From assembly GCF_003605435.1 (NCBI RefSeq), contig NZ_QXQB01000001.1, forward strand, positions 806,001 through 870,000: DNA of 64,000 nt. Reading direction: 5' to 3'. Each line of letters starts with the position of its first letter. Within the stretch, counting starts at the first letter, position 1. The position numbers were made by a program, and so were the translations under genes. Of this stretch, positions 16,503 to 24,301 are shown in pieces. The DNA is from Paenibacillus pinisoli. Lineage in GTDB: Bacteria > Bacillota > Bacilli > Paenibacillales > Paenibacillaceae. Below the pieces are notes generated by a model. The model ran no database searches and was not told the DNA's origin. It saw nothing but the letters and a program-made list of their open reading frames with translations.

Positions 16503-16935
16503 TGCCCCTCTAGCGGTGCCACGCGGCGCTATTTCGCTACATTCGCCAACTTCGCTCCTCTAACGGTGCCACGCGGCGCTATTTCGCTCCATTCGCCAAC
16601 TTCGCTCCTCTAACGGTGCCACACGGCGCTATTTCGCTACATTCGCCGATTTTGCTCCCCTTGCGGTGCCACACGGCGCTATTTCGCTCGTCCGCCGAAT
16701 TCGCTCCTCTAACGGTGCCACGCGGCGCTATTTCGCTCCATTCGCCGAATTCGCCCCTCTAACGGTGCCACGCGGCGCTATTTCGCTCGTTCCGCCGAAT
16801 TCGCTCCTCTAACGGTGCCACGCGGCGCTATTTCGCTCATTTCGCCGACTTCGCTCCTCTAACGGTGCCACGCGGCGCTATTTCGCTCATTTCGCAGTCG
16901 CTGAGTTTCCCCTCTAGTGGCGCCACACACCTCTA
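16503..16935. repeat. Tandem array of about 8.5 copies of a 50-bp unit
   Basis: The core GGTGCCACGCGGCGCTATTT starts at 16515, 16565, 16615, 16665, 16714, 16764, 16814 and 16864. The period is 50 bases with a single 49-base step. A decayed ninth copy lies near 16914. The linker reads roughly TTCGCCGAATTCGCTCCTCTAA and varies at a few positions. The period is not a multiple of three and no reading frame has a start or ribosome site, so it is non-coding. It lies between a lipoprotein gene and a convergent aminopeptidase gene. Confidence 0.95.
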
Positions 16936-17040
16936 TATCATCCCAACCGATAATCGCTCCCAAACCCGCACAGCAGCCGAACTGTCCCAAAAGCTAATTA
17001 GATTTGTTTAAGCTTCACGCTAAACTAAAGTTTTCAAGAA

Positions 17041-17086
17041 AAAAGGACCTCATCCTCCGCTTTGCAGTGGATTCTGAAGTCCTTTT
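17041..17086 (-). terminator. Terminator of the methionine aminopeptidase gene
   Basis: AAAAGGACCTCA and TGAAGTCCTTTT pair over 12 positions with one mismatch. On the minus strand the stem ends in a T run, 63 bases past the aminopeptidase stop. Confidence 0.65.
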
Positions 17087-17148
17087 CGTGTGTAAGTTGG
17101 GATGTTGCCCAACTCTTCACTGTGATGCTATCGAGTGGCAGCAACTGC

Positions 17149-17895
17149 CTATAATTTGGTCAAAATAACTGGGCCATCCTCGGTAATCGCGATGGTATGC
17201 TCGTATTGTGCCGACAGCGACCCGTCTACCGTGCGAGCCGTCCAGCCATCCGAATCAATCTTCATGCGGTGCGAGCCCGTCGTCAGAATCGGCTCGATCG
17301 TAAAGACCATGCCTTCCTTGAGACGAACGCCTTTGCCCGCAGGTCCATAGTGGAGCACTTGAGGCTCTTCATGCATCTTCTGCCCGATGCCGTGGCCTGT
17401 GAAATCGCGCACGACCGCGTAGCCCTTCGACTCGGCATACTTCTGAATCACATTCGACACGTCGCCAAGACGGTTGCCAATGACGGCTTTCTCAATCCCG
17501 AGGTAAAGCGACTCCTCCGTCACTTTCAGCAAAGCGTCCGCTTTCTCGGATACATGTCCGACGCGATACGACCAAGCTGAATCGGCTAGCCAGCCATTCA
17601 AGTTCACTACCATATCGATCGTGACGATATCTCCATCCTTAAGCGGATTCTTGTCGGGAAAGCCATGGCACATAACTTCATTGACCGACGCGCATGTTGC
17701 ATATTGAAAGCCGTGATAGCCCTTCTGCTCCGGCGTTGCGCCATTCTCAGCCAGGAAACGCTCTACGAACTGCTCGATCTCCCAGGTCGCAATCCCCGGT
17801 TTGACCATCGCTTCTATCTCCTTATGGCACTGCGCCAGCAGTACGCCCGCTTCCCGCATCTTGGCAATTTCTTCTTTTGTTTTCAATACAATCAT
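17149..17895 (-). CDS. map: Type I methionine aminopeptidase
   Basis: 248 residues from the ATG at 17895 (MIVLKTKEEI), with GAGGGTG upstream, which is the normal length for the family. The dinuclear metal site is complete: D94, D105, H168, E201 and E232, with the substrate-binding H77 in CHGFP. It removes the initiator Met from nascent proteins in the cytosol. It is not beside secY/adk/infA, the usual place of the main copy, so it may be a second, stand-alone isozyme. It lies next to a SecD-like lipoprotein gene on the same strand. Confidence 0.93.
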   Translation of the reverse strand: MIVLKTKEEIAKMREAGVLLAQCHKEIEAMVKPGIATWEIEQFVERFLAENGATPEQKGYHGFQYATCASVNEVMCHGFPDKNPLKDGDIVTIDMVVNLNGWLADSAWSYRVGHVSEKADALLKVTEESLYLGIEKAVIGNRLGDVSNVIQKYAESKGYAVVRDFTGHGIGQKMHEEPQVLHYGPAGKGVRLKEGMVFTIEPILTTGSHRMKIDSDGWTARTVDGSLSAQYEHTIAITEDGPVILTKL

Positions 17896-18008
17896 TTCAT
17901 TCACCCTCAAATCTGATAGCTGCTTCTCCCCCATTATATCGCGTTTGCCCTTAAGGGTTCTACCCGCACCCGATATGCACAGTTATGCGGATGCTGATAA
18001 AGCGACGC

Positions 18009-18692
18009 TCATAGCCCTCCGGTCAGCTCCTTCAGTTCAATTGGATGTGAGCCGGCATTGATCATCCGGGCGATATCCTTGGCATGGCTGACATCGGACT
18101 TGGTTACAATCGAAGCCATTGCCCCCGTTAAAGGAGCGTCAATATGTACAGAAATCAGTTCGATTTCCCCCATGTAATAGCTAATCGACTGCCCAGTAAG
18201 CCGATTCGTTACGGCCTCAAGCTTGCCGGTATCCCAGTACGTTGTAAAAACCATAGGCTCTTCATCCATATTGAAGCCAACAAATGCGCCACCATAGATA
18301 AAGTCTTTTCTTTCCATAACGATAGCCCCCTCCTCACTGCGCACGGTCAGCTTTAAGGACTGATGAATAAAGGACTTGGTTCCATCCAATTCTTCCTGAT
18401 CGATATCTGGAAATGCCAGCCGCAGGCGATTGTCCCCTATTATTCTGATTTCGGGCTGCGTGTAGCCGCCTTTCTTCAGCAGCGAATCAATGGCCGCCGC
18501 TAAGTCCAGCAGCCTTTGTTTGTTCATAACAAACCCTTCTTCAAGCGATACAGCCTCGAATAGGATCACTTGCTCTTTTTCCCCCAATTCCATGCCTTCT
18601 TCATTCGTCATTACAGGCTGCGAGCAAGCTGCCGCGATTCCCATAATCATGATGATAAGCAAAAACACCGATATCTTTTTCTTGTTCAACAC
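18009..18692 (-). CDS. Lipoprotein with a SecD/SecDF P1-type domain
   Basis: 227 residues from the GTG at 18692, which has GAGGG eight bases upstream; the ATG at 18713 would add seven polar residues. A signal peptide ends in the lipobox IAAAC. The mature part aligns by eye with the periplasmic P1 region of SecD. RIIGDNRLRLAFPDIDQEEL matches the base, and GEIELISVHIDAPLTGAMAS, then DVSHAKDIARMINAGSHPIEL, match the SecD head pattern (LDGKVISAP..TGG, then EEAK-LA--LRAGALPV-L). The SecD membrane part is absent. It could assist folding or translocation at the outer face, but that is inference. Confidence 0.72.
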   Translation of the reverse strand: MLNKKKISVFLLIIMIMGIAAACSQPVMTNEEGMELGEKEQVILFEAVSLEEGFVMNKQRLLDLAAAIDSLLKKGGYTQPEIRIIGDNRLRLAFPDIDQEELDGTKSFIHQSLKLTVRSEEGAIVMERKDFIYGGAFVGFNMDEEPMVFTTYWDTGKLEAVTNRLTGQSISYYMGEIELISVHIDAPLTGAMASIVTKSDVSHAKDIARMINAGSHPIELKELTGGL

Positions 18693-18824
18693 GTATAGAT
18701 CCCTCGCCAACATCCTTTATTCACCTATTCTACCATTTATCTCTTATTTGCGAAATGCGATGAACGATTGGCAAGTAAGCTATTTGCAAGAAGCGGATTC
18801 CAAGAATGGGTATGGGTCAAAATA

Positions 18825-18862
18825 AAAAAAGCCTCAACCCCGCTGCTGCGAAAAGTTGAAGC
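18825..18862 (-). terminator. Terminator of the ddlR-ddl-aminotransferase operon
   Basis: On the minus strand GCTTCAAC and GTTGAGGC (one G-U) form a stem followed by TTTTTTTATTTT, 24 bases after the aminotransferase stop. Confidence 0.75.
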
Positions 18863-18885
18863 TCTACGATTACTCCTGCCTGATC

Positions 18886-20073
18886 TTAAACAGGCTGCAT
18901 CGCCTGCATAAATTTGTCCATCCGCTCTAGCGCCCTCTCCAGGTCCACGATCGAGGTGGCATAGGAGCAGCGGACATGCCCTTCTCCTCCCATTCCGAAC
19001 ACATGACCCGGCACCACTGCCACTTTCGCTTCCTTCAATAGATGAAGCGCGAACTGCTCGGAAGACATACCCGTTGACGCAATTGATGGAAAAGCATAAA
19101 AAGCTCCCTCAGGCTCATGACATTTCAGTCCGATTGCATTCAAGCCGGCGACGAACAGCTTGCGGCGTTCATTATAGCTCGCCATCATCTCATCCTTGGC
19201 AGCAAGTCCGTGTCTCAGCGATTCCAGCGCGGCAACCTGAGCAATCGCAGGAGCGCATACGGCTGTATACTGGTGAATTTTCAGCATAGCGGCTACAAAT
19301 GCTCGCGGACCGCACGCATAGCCTACCCGCCAGCCGGTCATCGCGAACGCCTTGGAAAAACCGCTGATCACAATGGTACGCTCCCTCATGCCCGGCAATG
19401 AAGCGATGCTGACATGCTTTCTTCCATACGTTAGTTCAGCATAGACCTCATCGGAAATGACGACCAGATCGTGTTTGATAATGAGCTCGACAATCGGCTG
19501 CCAGTCCTGCTCAGTCATCACTGATCCGGTCGGATTACTTGGATAATTGAGCATCAAAACTTTGGCATTTGGCGAAATAGCCGCTTGGAGCGCCTCAGGG
19601 GTCAGCTTGAATTGCTGCTCTGCCGAGATCGCTACTTCTATAATCTTTCCTCCATGCAGATGAGTGATTGGCTCATAGGCGACGTAGCTCGGCGCCGGAA
19701 TCAGCACCTCATCTCCAGGGTTAATGACGGTCCGCAGCGCCAGATCGACCGCTTCGCTGCTGCCTACCGTCAAGATAATTTCTTGCCCAGGGTCATAGCT
19801 TAATCCGAAGCTAGCCTGGAAGTAAGCCGCAATCTCCTCCCGCAGCTCTAAATTCCCCGCATTGGAGGTATACTTCGTATGGCCTGCGCGCAATGCCTCA
19901 ATACATGCCTCGCGAACCTTCTCCGGTGTGACAAAATCCGGCTCTCCTATGCCAAGGGCGATTGTATCGCCACCAGACGCTGCGTTCAGATCAAAGAACT
20001 TGCGAATGCCTGACGGCCGAATAAGCTGCACACGAGAGGATAAGAATCGTTCCGAGCCTTCTTCCTTACACAT
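18886..20073 (-). CDS. Class I/II PLP-dependent aminotransferase
   Basis: 395 residues from the ATG at 20073 (MCKEEGSERF), with GGGGGA six bases upstream; this start overlaps the ddl stop by eight bases. It is a fold-type I enzyme with the PLP lysine in SGFSKAFAMTGWR, NYPSNPTG, the SDEVYAEL aspartate and a C-terminal arginine region (HVRCSYATS). It resembles the aspartate/alanine aminotransferase subgroup (PatA/AspC-like). Being coupled to D-Ala-D-Ala ligase, it might supply alanine or another amino acid for cell-wall synthesis, but substrate identity cannot be read from the sequence. Confidence 0.88.
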   Translation of the reverse strand: MCKEEGSERFLSSRVQLIRPSGIRKFFDLNAASGGDTIALGIGEPDFVTPEKVREACIEALRAGHTKYTSNAGNLELREEIAAYFQASFGLSYDPGQEIILTVGSSEAVDLALRTVINPGDEVLIPAPSYVAYEPITHLHGGKIIEVAISAEQQFKLTPEALQAAISPNAKVLMLNYPSNPTGSVMTEQDWQPIVELIIKHDLVVISDEVYAELTYGRKHVSIASLPGMRERTIVISGFSKAFAMTGWRVGYACGPRAFVAAMLKIHQYTAVCAPAIAQVAALESLRHGLAAKDEMMASYNERRKLFVAGLNAIGLKCHEPEGAFYAFPSIASTGMSSEQFALHLLKEAKVAVVPGHVFGMGGEGHVRCSYATSIVDLERALERMDKFMQAMQPV

Positions 20074-21001
20074 GAGCCATCCCCCGTTCCGGACTCCGCT
20101 CTCGCAGAGAGATTTCAATAATACGGTCCAGCAGCCCGGAGAAGGTTAGACCCGCCGCAGCTGCGCTTTTGGGAAGCAGGCTGTTGGCAGTCATGCCCGG
20201 CAAAGTGTTGACTTCCAGCACGTAGGGCATATCTCCACACAAAATCATATCCACTCTTGCATAGACCGAGCATTGCAGCAGCTGGTAGCTGGCAAGCGCC
20301 GCCTCGCGGACACGCTGTTCCACTGCGGCAGGCAGCTCGATCACCTTTTCCTCCGCACCGCCGTCCTCGTATTTTGCCTTATAGTCGAACCACTCCGAAT
20401 GCGCGGAACGGATGCCGATAATCGGCAGCGCCTCGCCGTCCACAATAGAGCACGTGATTTCCGTCCCTTTGATGTAGCGCTCAATCAGGATCGTTCCATC
20501 CAGATCGCAGGCTTCTTCCACAGCGGACTGCAGCTCCCGCTCATTATGCACAAGCTGAATGCCAATGCTGGAGCCGCCTGTATTCGGCTTCACTATAACG
20601 GGATAGCCGAGCCTTTCCACCGCTTGCGGATCGTACTCATTCATCCCCTTCCAGCTCAGCCCCTCTGGCGTAGGCACACCCCCAGCGGCTAGCAGCGTCT
20701 TGGACAGCTCCTTGTTCATGCACAGGCTGCTTGCCAATACACCGCTCCCTGTATACGGAATGCCAAGCGTCTCGAGCGCCCCCTGCACCGTTCCGTCTTC
20801 GCCGAACTGGCCATGCAGCGCAAGCAATGCCAGATCAATACCCGATTGCTGAACCTTCGTAATCAAATCCTCCCGCTGGTCAATGACGATAGGAACCACT
20901 TCATAGCGGCTGCGATCGAGATGTCTAACCATCCCTTGACCTGTCTGCAAAGAAACCTCGCGCTCCGTCGAAATACCGCCCATAATAACGCCGATTTTCA
21001 T
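20066..21001 (-). CDS. ddl: D-alanine--D-alanine ligase
   Basis: 311 residues, DdlB-like length, ATP-grasp fold. Features are MKIGVIMGGISTEREVSLQT, HGQFGEDG, the omega-loop region with IVKPNTGGSSIG, and the metal-binding end VLEVNTLPGMT. It joins two D-Ala into the dipeptide used in peptidoglycan precursors. I chose the ATG at 21001, as relatives begin MKIGVIMGG and GGGG lies eight bases upstream. An ATG at 21022 overlaps the ddlR stop as ATGA and could also be used. It sits in a three-gene operon with ddlR and an aminotransferase. Confidence 0.93.
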   Translation of the reverse strand: MKIGVIMGGISTEREVSLQTGQGMVRHLDRSRYEVVPIVIDQREDLITKVQQSGIDLALLALHGQFGEDGTVQGALETLGIPYTGSGVLASSLCMNKELSKTLLAAGGVPTPEGLSWKGMNEYDPQAVERLGYPVIVKPNTGGSSIGIQLVHNERELQSAVEEACDLDGTILIERYIKGTEITCSIVDGEALPIIGIRSAHSEWFDYKAKYEDGGAEEKVIELPAAVEQRVREAALASYQLLQCSVYARVDMILCGDMPYVLEVNTLPGMTANSLLPKSAAAAGLTFSGLLDRIIEISLRERSPERGMAHV

Positions 21002-21018
21002 CCCTGGCACCCCACTTA

Positions 21019-22509
21019 TCATTTTGCGTTTATCAGCTTGATTGCCTGCTCTCCAATGACCCGAATTCCCTGTTCGATATGCTCATCTGCCACTCTTGAG
21101 AATCCAAGCCGCAGCGTATTCATCCCTTCGCCGTCCTGTATGAAGAAGCGGTCTCCCGGCGTAAAAATAACGCCTTGTTCCGTGCAGGCTGCCAGCAGCT
21201 CGCGTGTATTCACGTCCTTTGGAAGAGTAAGGAACAGATGCAGTCCTCCATCGCCTGTCAGCTCCGCATCGGGGAGATAGGCTTCGCAGCATGCTTTGGT
21301 CAGCTCATACTTGCGCTTATACTCTGTACGCGCTTTTTTCACATACTTGTCGAAATTGCCATTGAGCAAATATTGATACAAAATCGATTGATCGATTGTT
21401 GACGTATGAATCGACCTTGCCCGCTTGATGCTTTCCAGATGGCCGATCAGTGCCCTGTCTGCCAGCACCCAGCCAACCCGCAAGCCGGGGAACAGCACCT
21501 TCGAGAAGCTGCCGATATAGATTACTCCGTTCCCTTGCCCTGCTGTCGCAATGAGCGGTGCAATATGTGCGCCCGAGTATCTCAGCTCTTCGTTAAAACC
21601 ATCCTCGATCACCGGAACACCGTACTGCGTCATTAGCTTCATAACAGCGCTTCGCTTCTCCGGCGACATGACGATGCCAGTCGGATTATGATACGAAGGC
21701 GTTAGATAAGCCAGGTCGAATGTGAGTCCCTGCTTTAACACCTGCTCGAGCTTCTCAGTAGAAATACCGTCGCGCTCCATCGGTATTCCGTTAATTTGGA
21801 AGCCTTGCAACTTCAAATTTTTGAGTGCCGTATGGTGCGTCGGATTTTCACAAATAGCCGCTCCGCTTCGCGATTCAGGCCGCAGCGCAGACAAGGCAAT
21901 GTCGAAGCCTTCCGTAAAACCGCTTGTAATGAGCATATCTTTGCCGCTGAGATCGACACCCTTATTCTCCATGTAGCGCATCAAGTATTCGATAAGCGGC
22001 TTATATCCCTTGGCATAGCCGTAATTGAGCAGCACCTGGCCTTCGATCGCCATCCGGTCCATGAAGGCTCGCCTGACATCCCCCAGATCGAACAAATGCT
22101 CATCCGGAGCGATGCTGGTGAATGAGATGATGCCCTTCGAGCCGCGGATGCCCTGCTTCATAATATCCAACTCAACAGCGGATATGGCGTATCGATTCAT
22201 TCTGGCCTTCCAATCAATCTGCAAGCTGGCAGAACCGTCTAAACTGCTGCCCTCTGCTGCTGAATGACCCGACATCGCAGCTACATAGCTGCCTTTGCCT
22301 GGTATCGCATATGCAAAGCCGTCATCCTCCAGGCTTTCGTACGCGGCAATTACGGTATTGCGGCTCACCTTCAGCAGACCGCTCATCTCGCGCGTGGAAG
22401 GCAGCTTCTGGTCCGCTTGAAGCGCCCCTTTTATAATTAAACGTTGAATGTATTCTTTCACCTGTATGACGACCGGCCGGTCGCCGTTGAGCTTAAAATC
22501 CTGGAACAT
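21019..22509 (-). CDS. ddlR: MocR-type regulator of ddl (DdlR-like)
   Basis: 496 residues. An N-terminal GntR winged helix (about 10-80, DQKLPSTREMSGLLKVSRNT) is joined to an aminotransferase-like domain with the PLP lysine in YIGSFSKVLFPGLRVGW and the aspartate in EDGFNEELRYSG. It is directly upstream of ddl, with the stop of this gene overlapping or nearly touching the ddl start. In Brevibacillus a MocR protein named DdlR is known to activate ddl, and this organisation matches, hence the symbol. The effector is likely a PLP-D-Ala adduct, by analogy only. Confidence 0.85.
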   Translation of the reverse strand: MFQDFKLNGDRPVVIQVKEYIQRLIIKGALQADQKLPSTREMSGLLKVSRNTVIAAYESLEDDGFAYAIPGKGSYVAAMSGHSAAEGSSLDGSASLQIDWKARMNRYAISAVELDIMKQGIRGSKGIISFTSIAPDEHLFDLGDVRRAFMDRMAIEGQVLLNYGYAKGYKPLIEYLMRYMENKGVDLSGKDMLITSGFTEGFDIALSALRPESRSGAAICENPTHHTALKNLKLQGFQINGIPMERDGISTEKLEQVLKQGLTFDLAYLTPSYHNPTGIVMSPEKRSAVMKLMTQYGVPVIEDGFNEELRYSGAHIAPLIATAGQGNGVIYIGSFSKVLFPGLRVGWVLADRALIGHLESIKRARSIHTSTIDQSILYQYLLNGNFDKYVKKARTEYKRKYELTKACCEAYLPDAELTGDGGLHLFLTLPKDVNTRELLAACTEQGVIFTPGDRFFIQDGEGMNTLRLGFSRVADEHIEQGIRVIGEQAIKLINAK

Positions 22510-22534
22510 CCTTCATCGCCCCCACTTACATGAT

Positions 22535-22599
22535 GGCATAGTCGCGCCGCGAAAAAAAGAACCACCCCCTTGGATTTTTCATCCTGGGGTGGTTCCTAT
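22535..22599 (-). terminator. Terminator, copy 1 of a 65-bp direct repeat
   Basis: On the minus strand GAACCACCCC with its partner GGGGTGGTTC forms a strong stem that continues to a small loop and ends in seven T residues. It lies about 120 bases past the stop of the sugar-binding lipoprotein gene. The whole 65-base stretch, including the GGCATAGTCGCGCCGCG flank, recurs at 24118-24182 with one base difference. Confidence 0.85.
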
Positions 22600-22721
22600 G
22601 TATCATGTATCGTAAATAATCGGTGAGCAATGACATTCGTTGTTAATCCTTGACGCGCCACGTCTACCGCAAGTTGAAGCTTTCTCTCCGAATCGTGCGC
22701 GCTAGTGTCCATCTAGGCCAT

Positions 22722-23978
22722 CTATCCCTCTTCGACTTCCTTAGCTTTTGCCGCAATAACGGCATCATTCACAGCACTTTCCATTTCATCCATAACGTCG
22801 TCCACTGATTTTGTGCCCATAATGAGCTCAGCCAATAAGGGGCCTGCCCCTTGATATGCTATCCATTCGTACTTGCTTGGTCTATCTAGTTCAGGAAGAT
22901 CCATCTCAAACAGTGCTTTTACATTTTTGTCGCGAAGTTCTGGAATATTTTTCCCAAAATCATCATTATGAGTAAATTCGTTGAGTACAGTTCCTCCTCC
23001 ATTTTCCACCAAGAACTTTTGCAGTTCATCCGATACCAGATATTTTATGATTTCAAACGCGCTTTCTTTATTTTCACTTTCACTGTTGATGTGAACAGAA
23101 ACTACCCTCGTTCCAGATCCCATATTGGAACTGGCATCAACTCGGGGGAAGGTCACCAAATCGATATCTTGATTGTTGGCGGCTCCCTGTACGATTGGAT
23201 CTGCCAGAATACCAAGATACATTGCCGTTGTCCCGTGTTTCATAAAGCCATCTGGGAAACTTAAAAAACTCCTCGTCGGTCTATTCCCGTTCTTTTCATA
23301 TAGGTTATCAATCTTTTGAACCACTTCCAATAATTCGGAAGATGATTTGAATTGATCGGTTTGCGGGTCCAAATACGTGACGTTGTATTGATCTAATAGC
23401 ATTTGCACTCCGTTGCCACTTATAAAGTCTAGACCTACATATTTCGATCCGTTAGGAAAATCAGAGAACCGGCTTGCAAGCAGGATCACCTCGTCCCAAG
23501 TCATTCCATCGGTCGGATAGGGAATATCGAAAGCATCGAAAGGGGCTTTATTATAAAATAACGCGGTTAATAACCTTTGGACAGGCAACCCATATAACTC
23601 GCCGTTCTCAGCGGAGTTTCTTTCCAATAGAGCCGGAGCAAATTGGGATAAATCCACATTCTCCTTGCTTATAAAAGGGCTTAAGTCCGTATAGAATTTA
23701 TCCCGCAAATGGGGCGGAACGGACGCGGAATCTGTATCAAGAATAATATCGGGTAATTTCTTTGCTTCGTACAATGATTCGATTTCATTGTATAAAAGGA
23801 TCTCATAGGTTATTTCATAATTTGGAAAGGCGTTGTTAAGTATCGTTTGAAAATCTTCCCTAATCCCCCCAGGAGAACCAATCGACAAATTTATATTTTC
23901 TTTCTGTACGGGACCCACTTTGGAGCACCCTGCTATAATCAATACGATTAACATGCACATTACGAAAATTTTTTTCAA
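22722..23978 (-). CDS. Extracellular solute-binding lipoprotein (family 1, sugar ABC transporter)
   Basis: 418 residues from a TTG at 23978, eight bases after AGGAGG. The signal peptide ends in lipobox LIIAGC. The rest matches family 1 solute-binding proteins: SIGSPGGIREDFQTIL, LPDIILDTDS, the hinge region GLPVQRLLTALFYNKAPF and the C-terminal EIIKYLVSDELQKFL. It would capture a sugar or oligosaccharide for an ABC importer. No permease or ATPase gene is adjacent. The gene is AT-richer than its neighbours and is framed by two near-identical 65-bp terminator sequences, which suggests acquisition or local rearrangement. Confidence 0.88.
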   Translation of the reverse strand: MKKIFVMCMLIVLIIAGCSKVGPVQKENINLSIGSPGGIREDFQTILNNAFPNYEITYEILLYNEIESLYEAKKLPDIILDTDSASVPPHLRDKFYTDLSPFISKENVDLSQFAPALLERNSAENGELYGLPVQRLLTALFYNKAPFDAFDIPYPTDGMTWDEVILLASRFSDFPNGSKYVGLDFISGNGVQMLLDQYNVTYLDPQTDQFKSSSELLEVVQKIDNLYEKNGNRPTRSFLSFPDGFMKHGTTAMYLGILADPIVQGAANNQDIDLVTFPRVDASSNMGSGTRVVSVHINSESENKESAFEIIKYLVSDELQKFLVENGGGTVLNEFTHNDDFGKNIPELRDKNVKALFEMDLPELDRPSKYEWIAYQGAGPLLAELIMGTKSVDDVMDEMESAVNDAVIAAKAKEVEEG

Positions 23979-24117
23979 TAGATTACCCTCCTGTATACAT
24001 TGTAATTTTTTAAAAGAGTGCTTAGATATCGGGAATTTAGGACTAGATGTCTAAGTAAAATTATACATTAATATATAATTTTTTTGGTATATTTTATTGA
24101 AAATATATAGGCATTAC
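23979..24117. other. AT-rich region upstream of the solute-binding gene
   Basis: Very AT-rich sequence with several TATA-like stretches on both strands (for example 24068-24080). It probably contains the promoter of the solute-binding gene, but no -35/-10 pair stands out clearly enough to name. Confidence 0.4.
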
Positions 24118-24182
24118 GGCATAGTCGCGCCGCGAAAAAAAGAACCACCCCCTTGGATTTTTCATCCTGGGGCGGTTCCTAT
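24118..24182 (-). terminator. Terminator, copy 2 of a 65-bp direct repeat
   Basis: Sixty-four of 65 bases match copy 1 at 22535-22599; the single change is in the stem and keeps pairing (GGGGCGGTTC). On the minus strand it ends in seven T residues. It lies about 120 bases past the HNH gene stop and so terminates the ATPase/HNH pair. Confidence 0.85.
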
Positions 24183-24301
24183 TGATACTTGTCCAATTCC
24201 ACACCTGTACCTTCATTTATGACATACATGATTTCCGCCTTTGTATCGTAAATGAACGATAACAATGACCATCGAATCTGTTGCGCGCGATTCGCCGCTT
24301 C
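24179..24301 (-). other. Open 40-codon extension after the HNH stop
   Basis: Directly after the HNH stop codon (TAG at 24302-24304) the same frame stays open for 40 codons and ends in TAG at the terminator stem. The encoded end includes LLSFIYDTKAEIMYVI and GTGVELDKYQ, which looks protein-like. It has no start or ribosome site of its own. It may be the tail of a lost gene or a readthrough extension. Confidence 0.3.

Noticed and set aside
16503..16935. CRISPR array
   Set aside because: The whole 50-bp unit repeats, including the would-be spacers; there are no unique spacers and no cas genes.
22596..22712. A 38-codon frame on the minus strand (MDTSAHDSERKLQLAV...)
   Set aside because: It ends at the terminator and looks somewhat protein-like, but its ATG is too far from any ribosome site and no family is recognised.
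22535..24182. Insertion sequence or composite transposon
   Set aside because: The flanking copies are direct terminator repeats; there is no transposase and no terminal inverted repeat.
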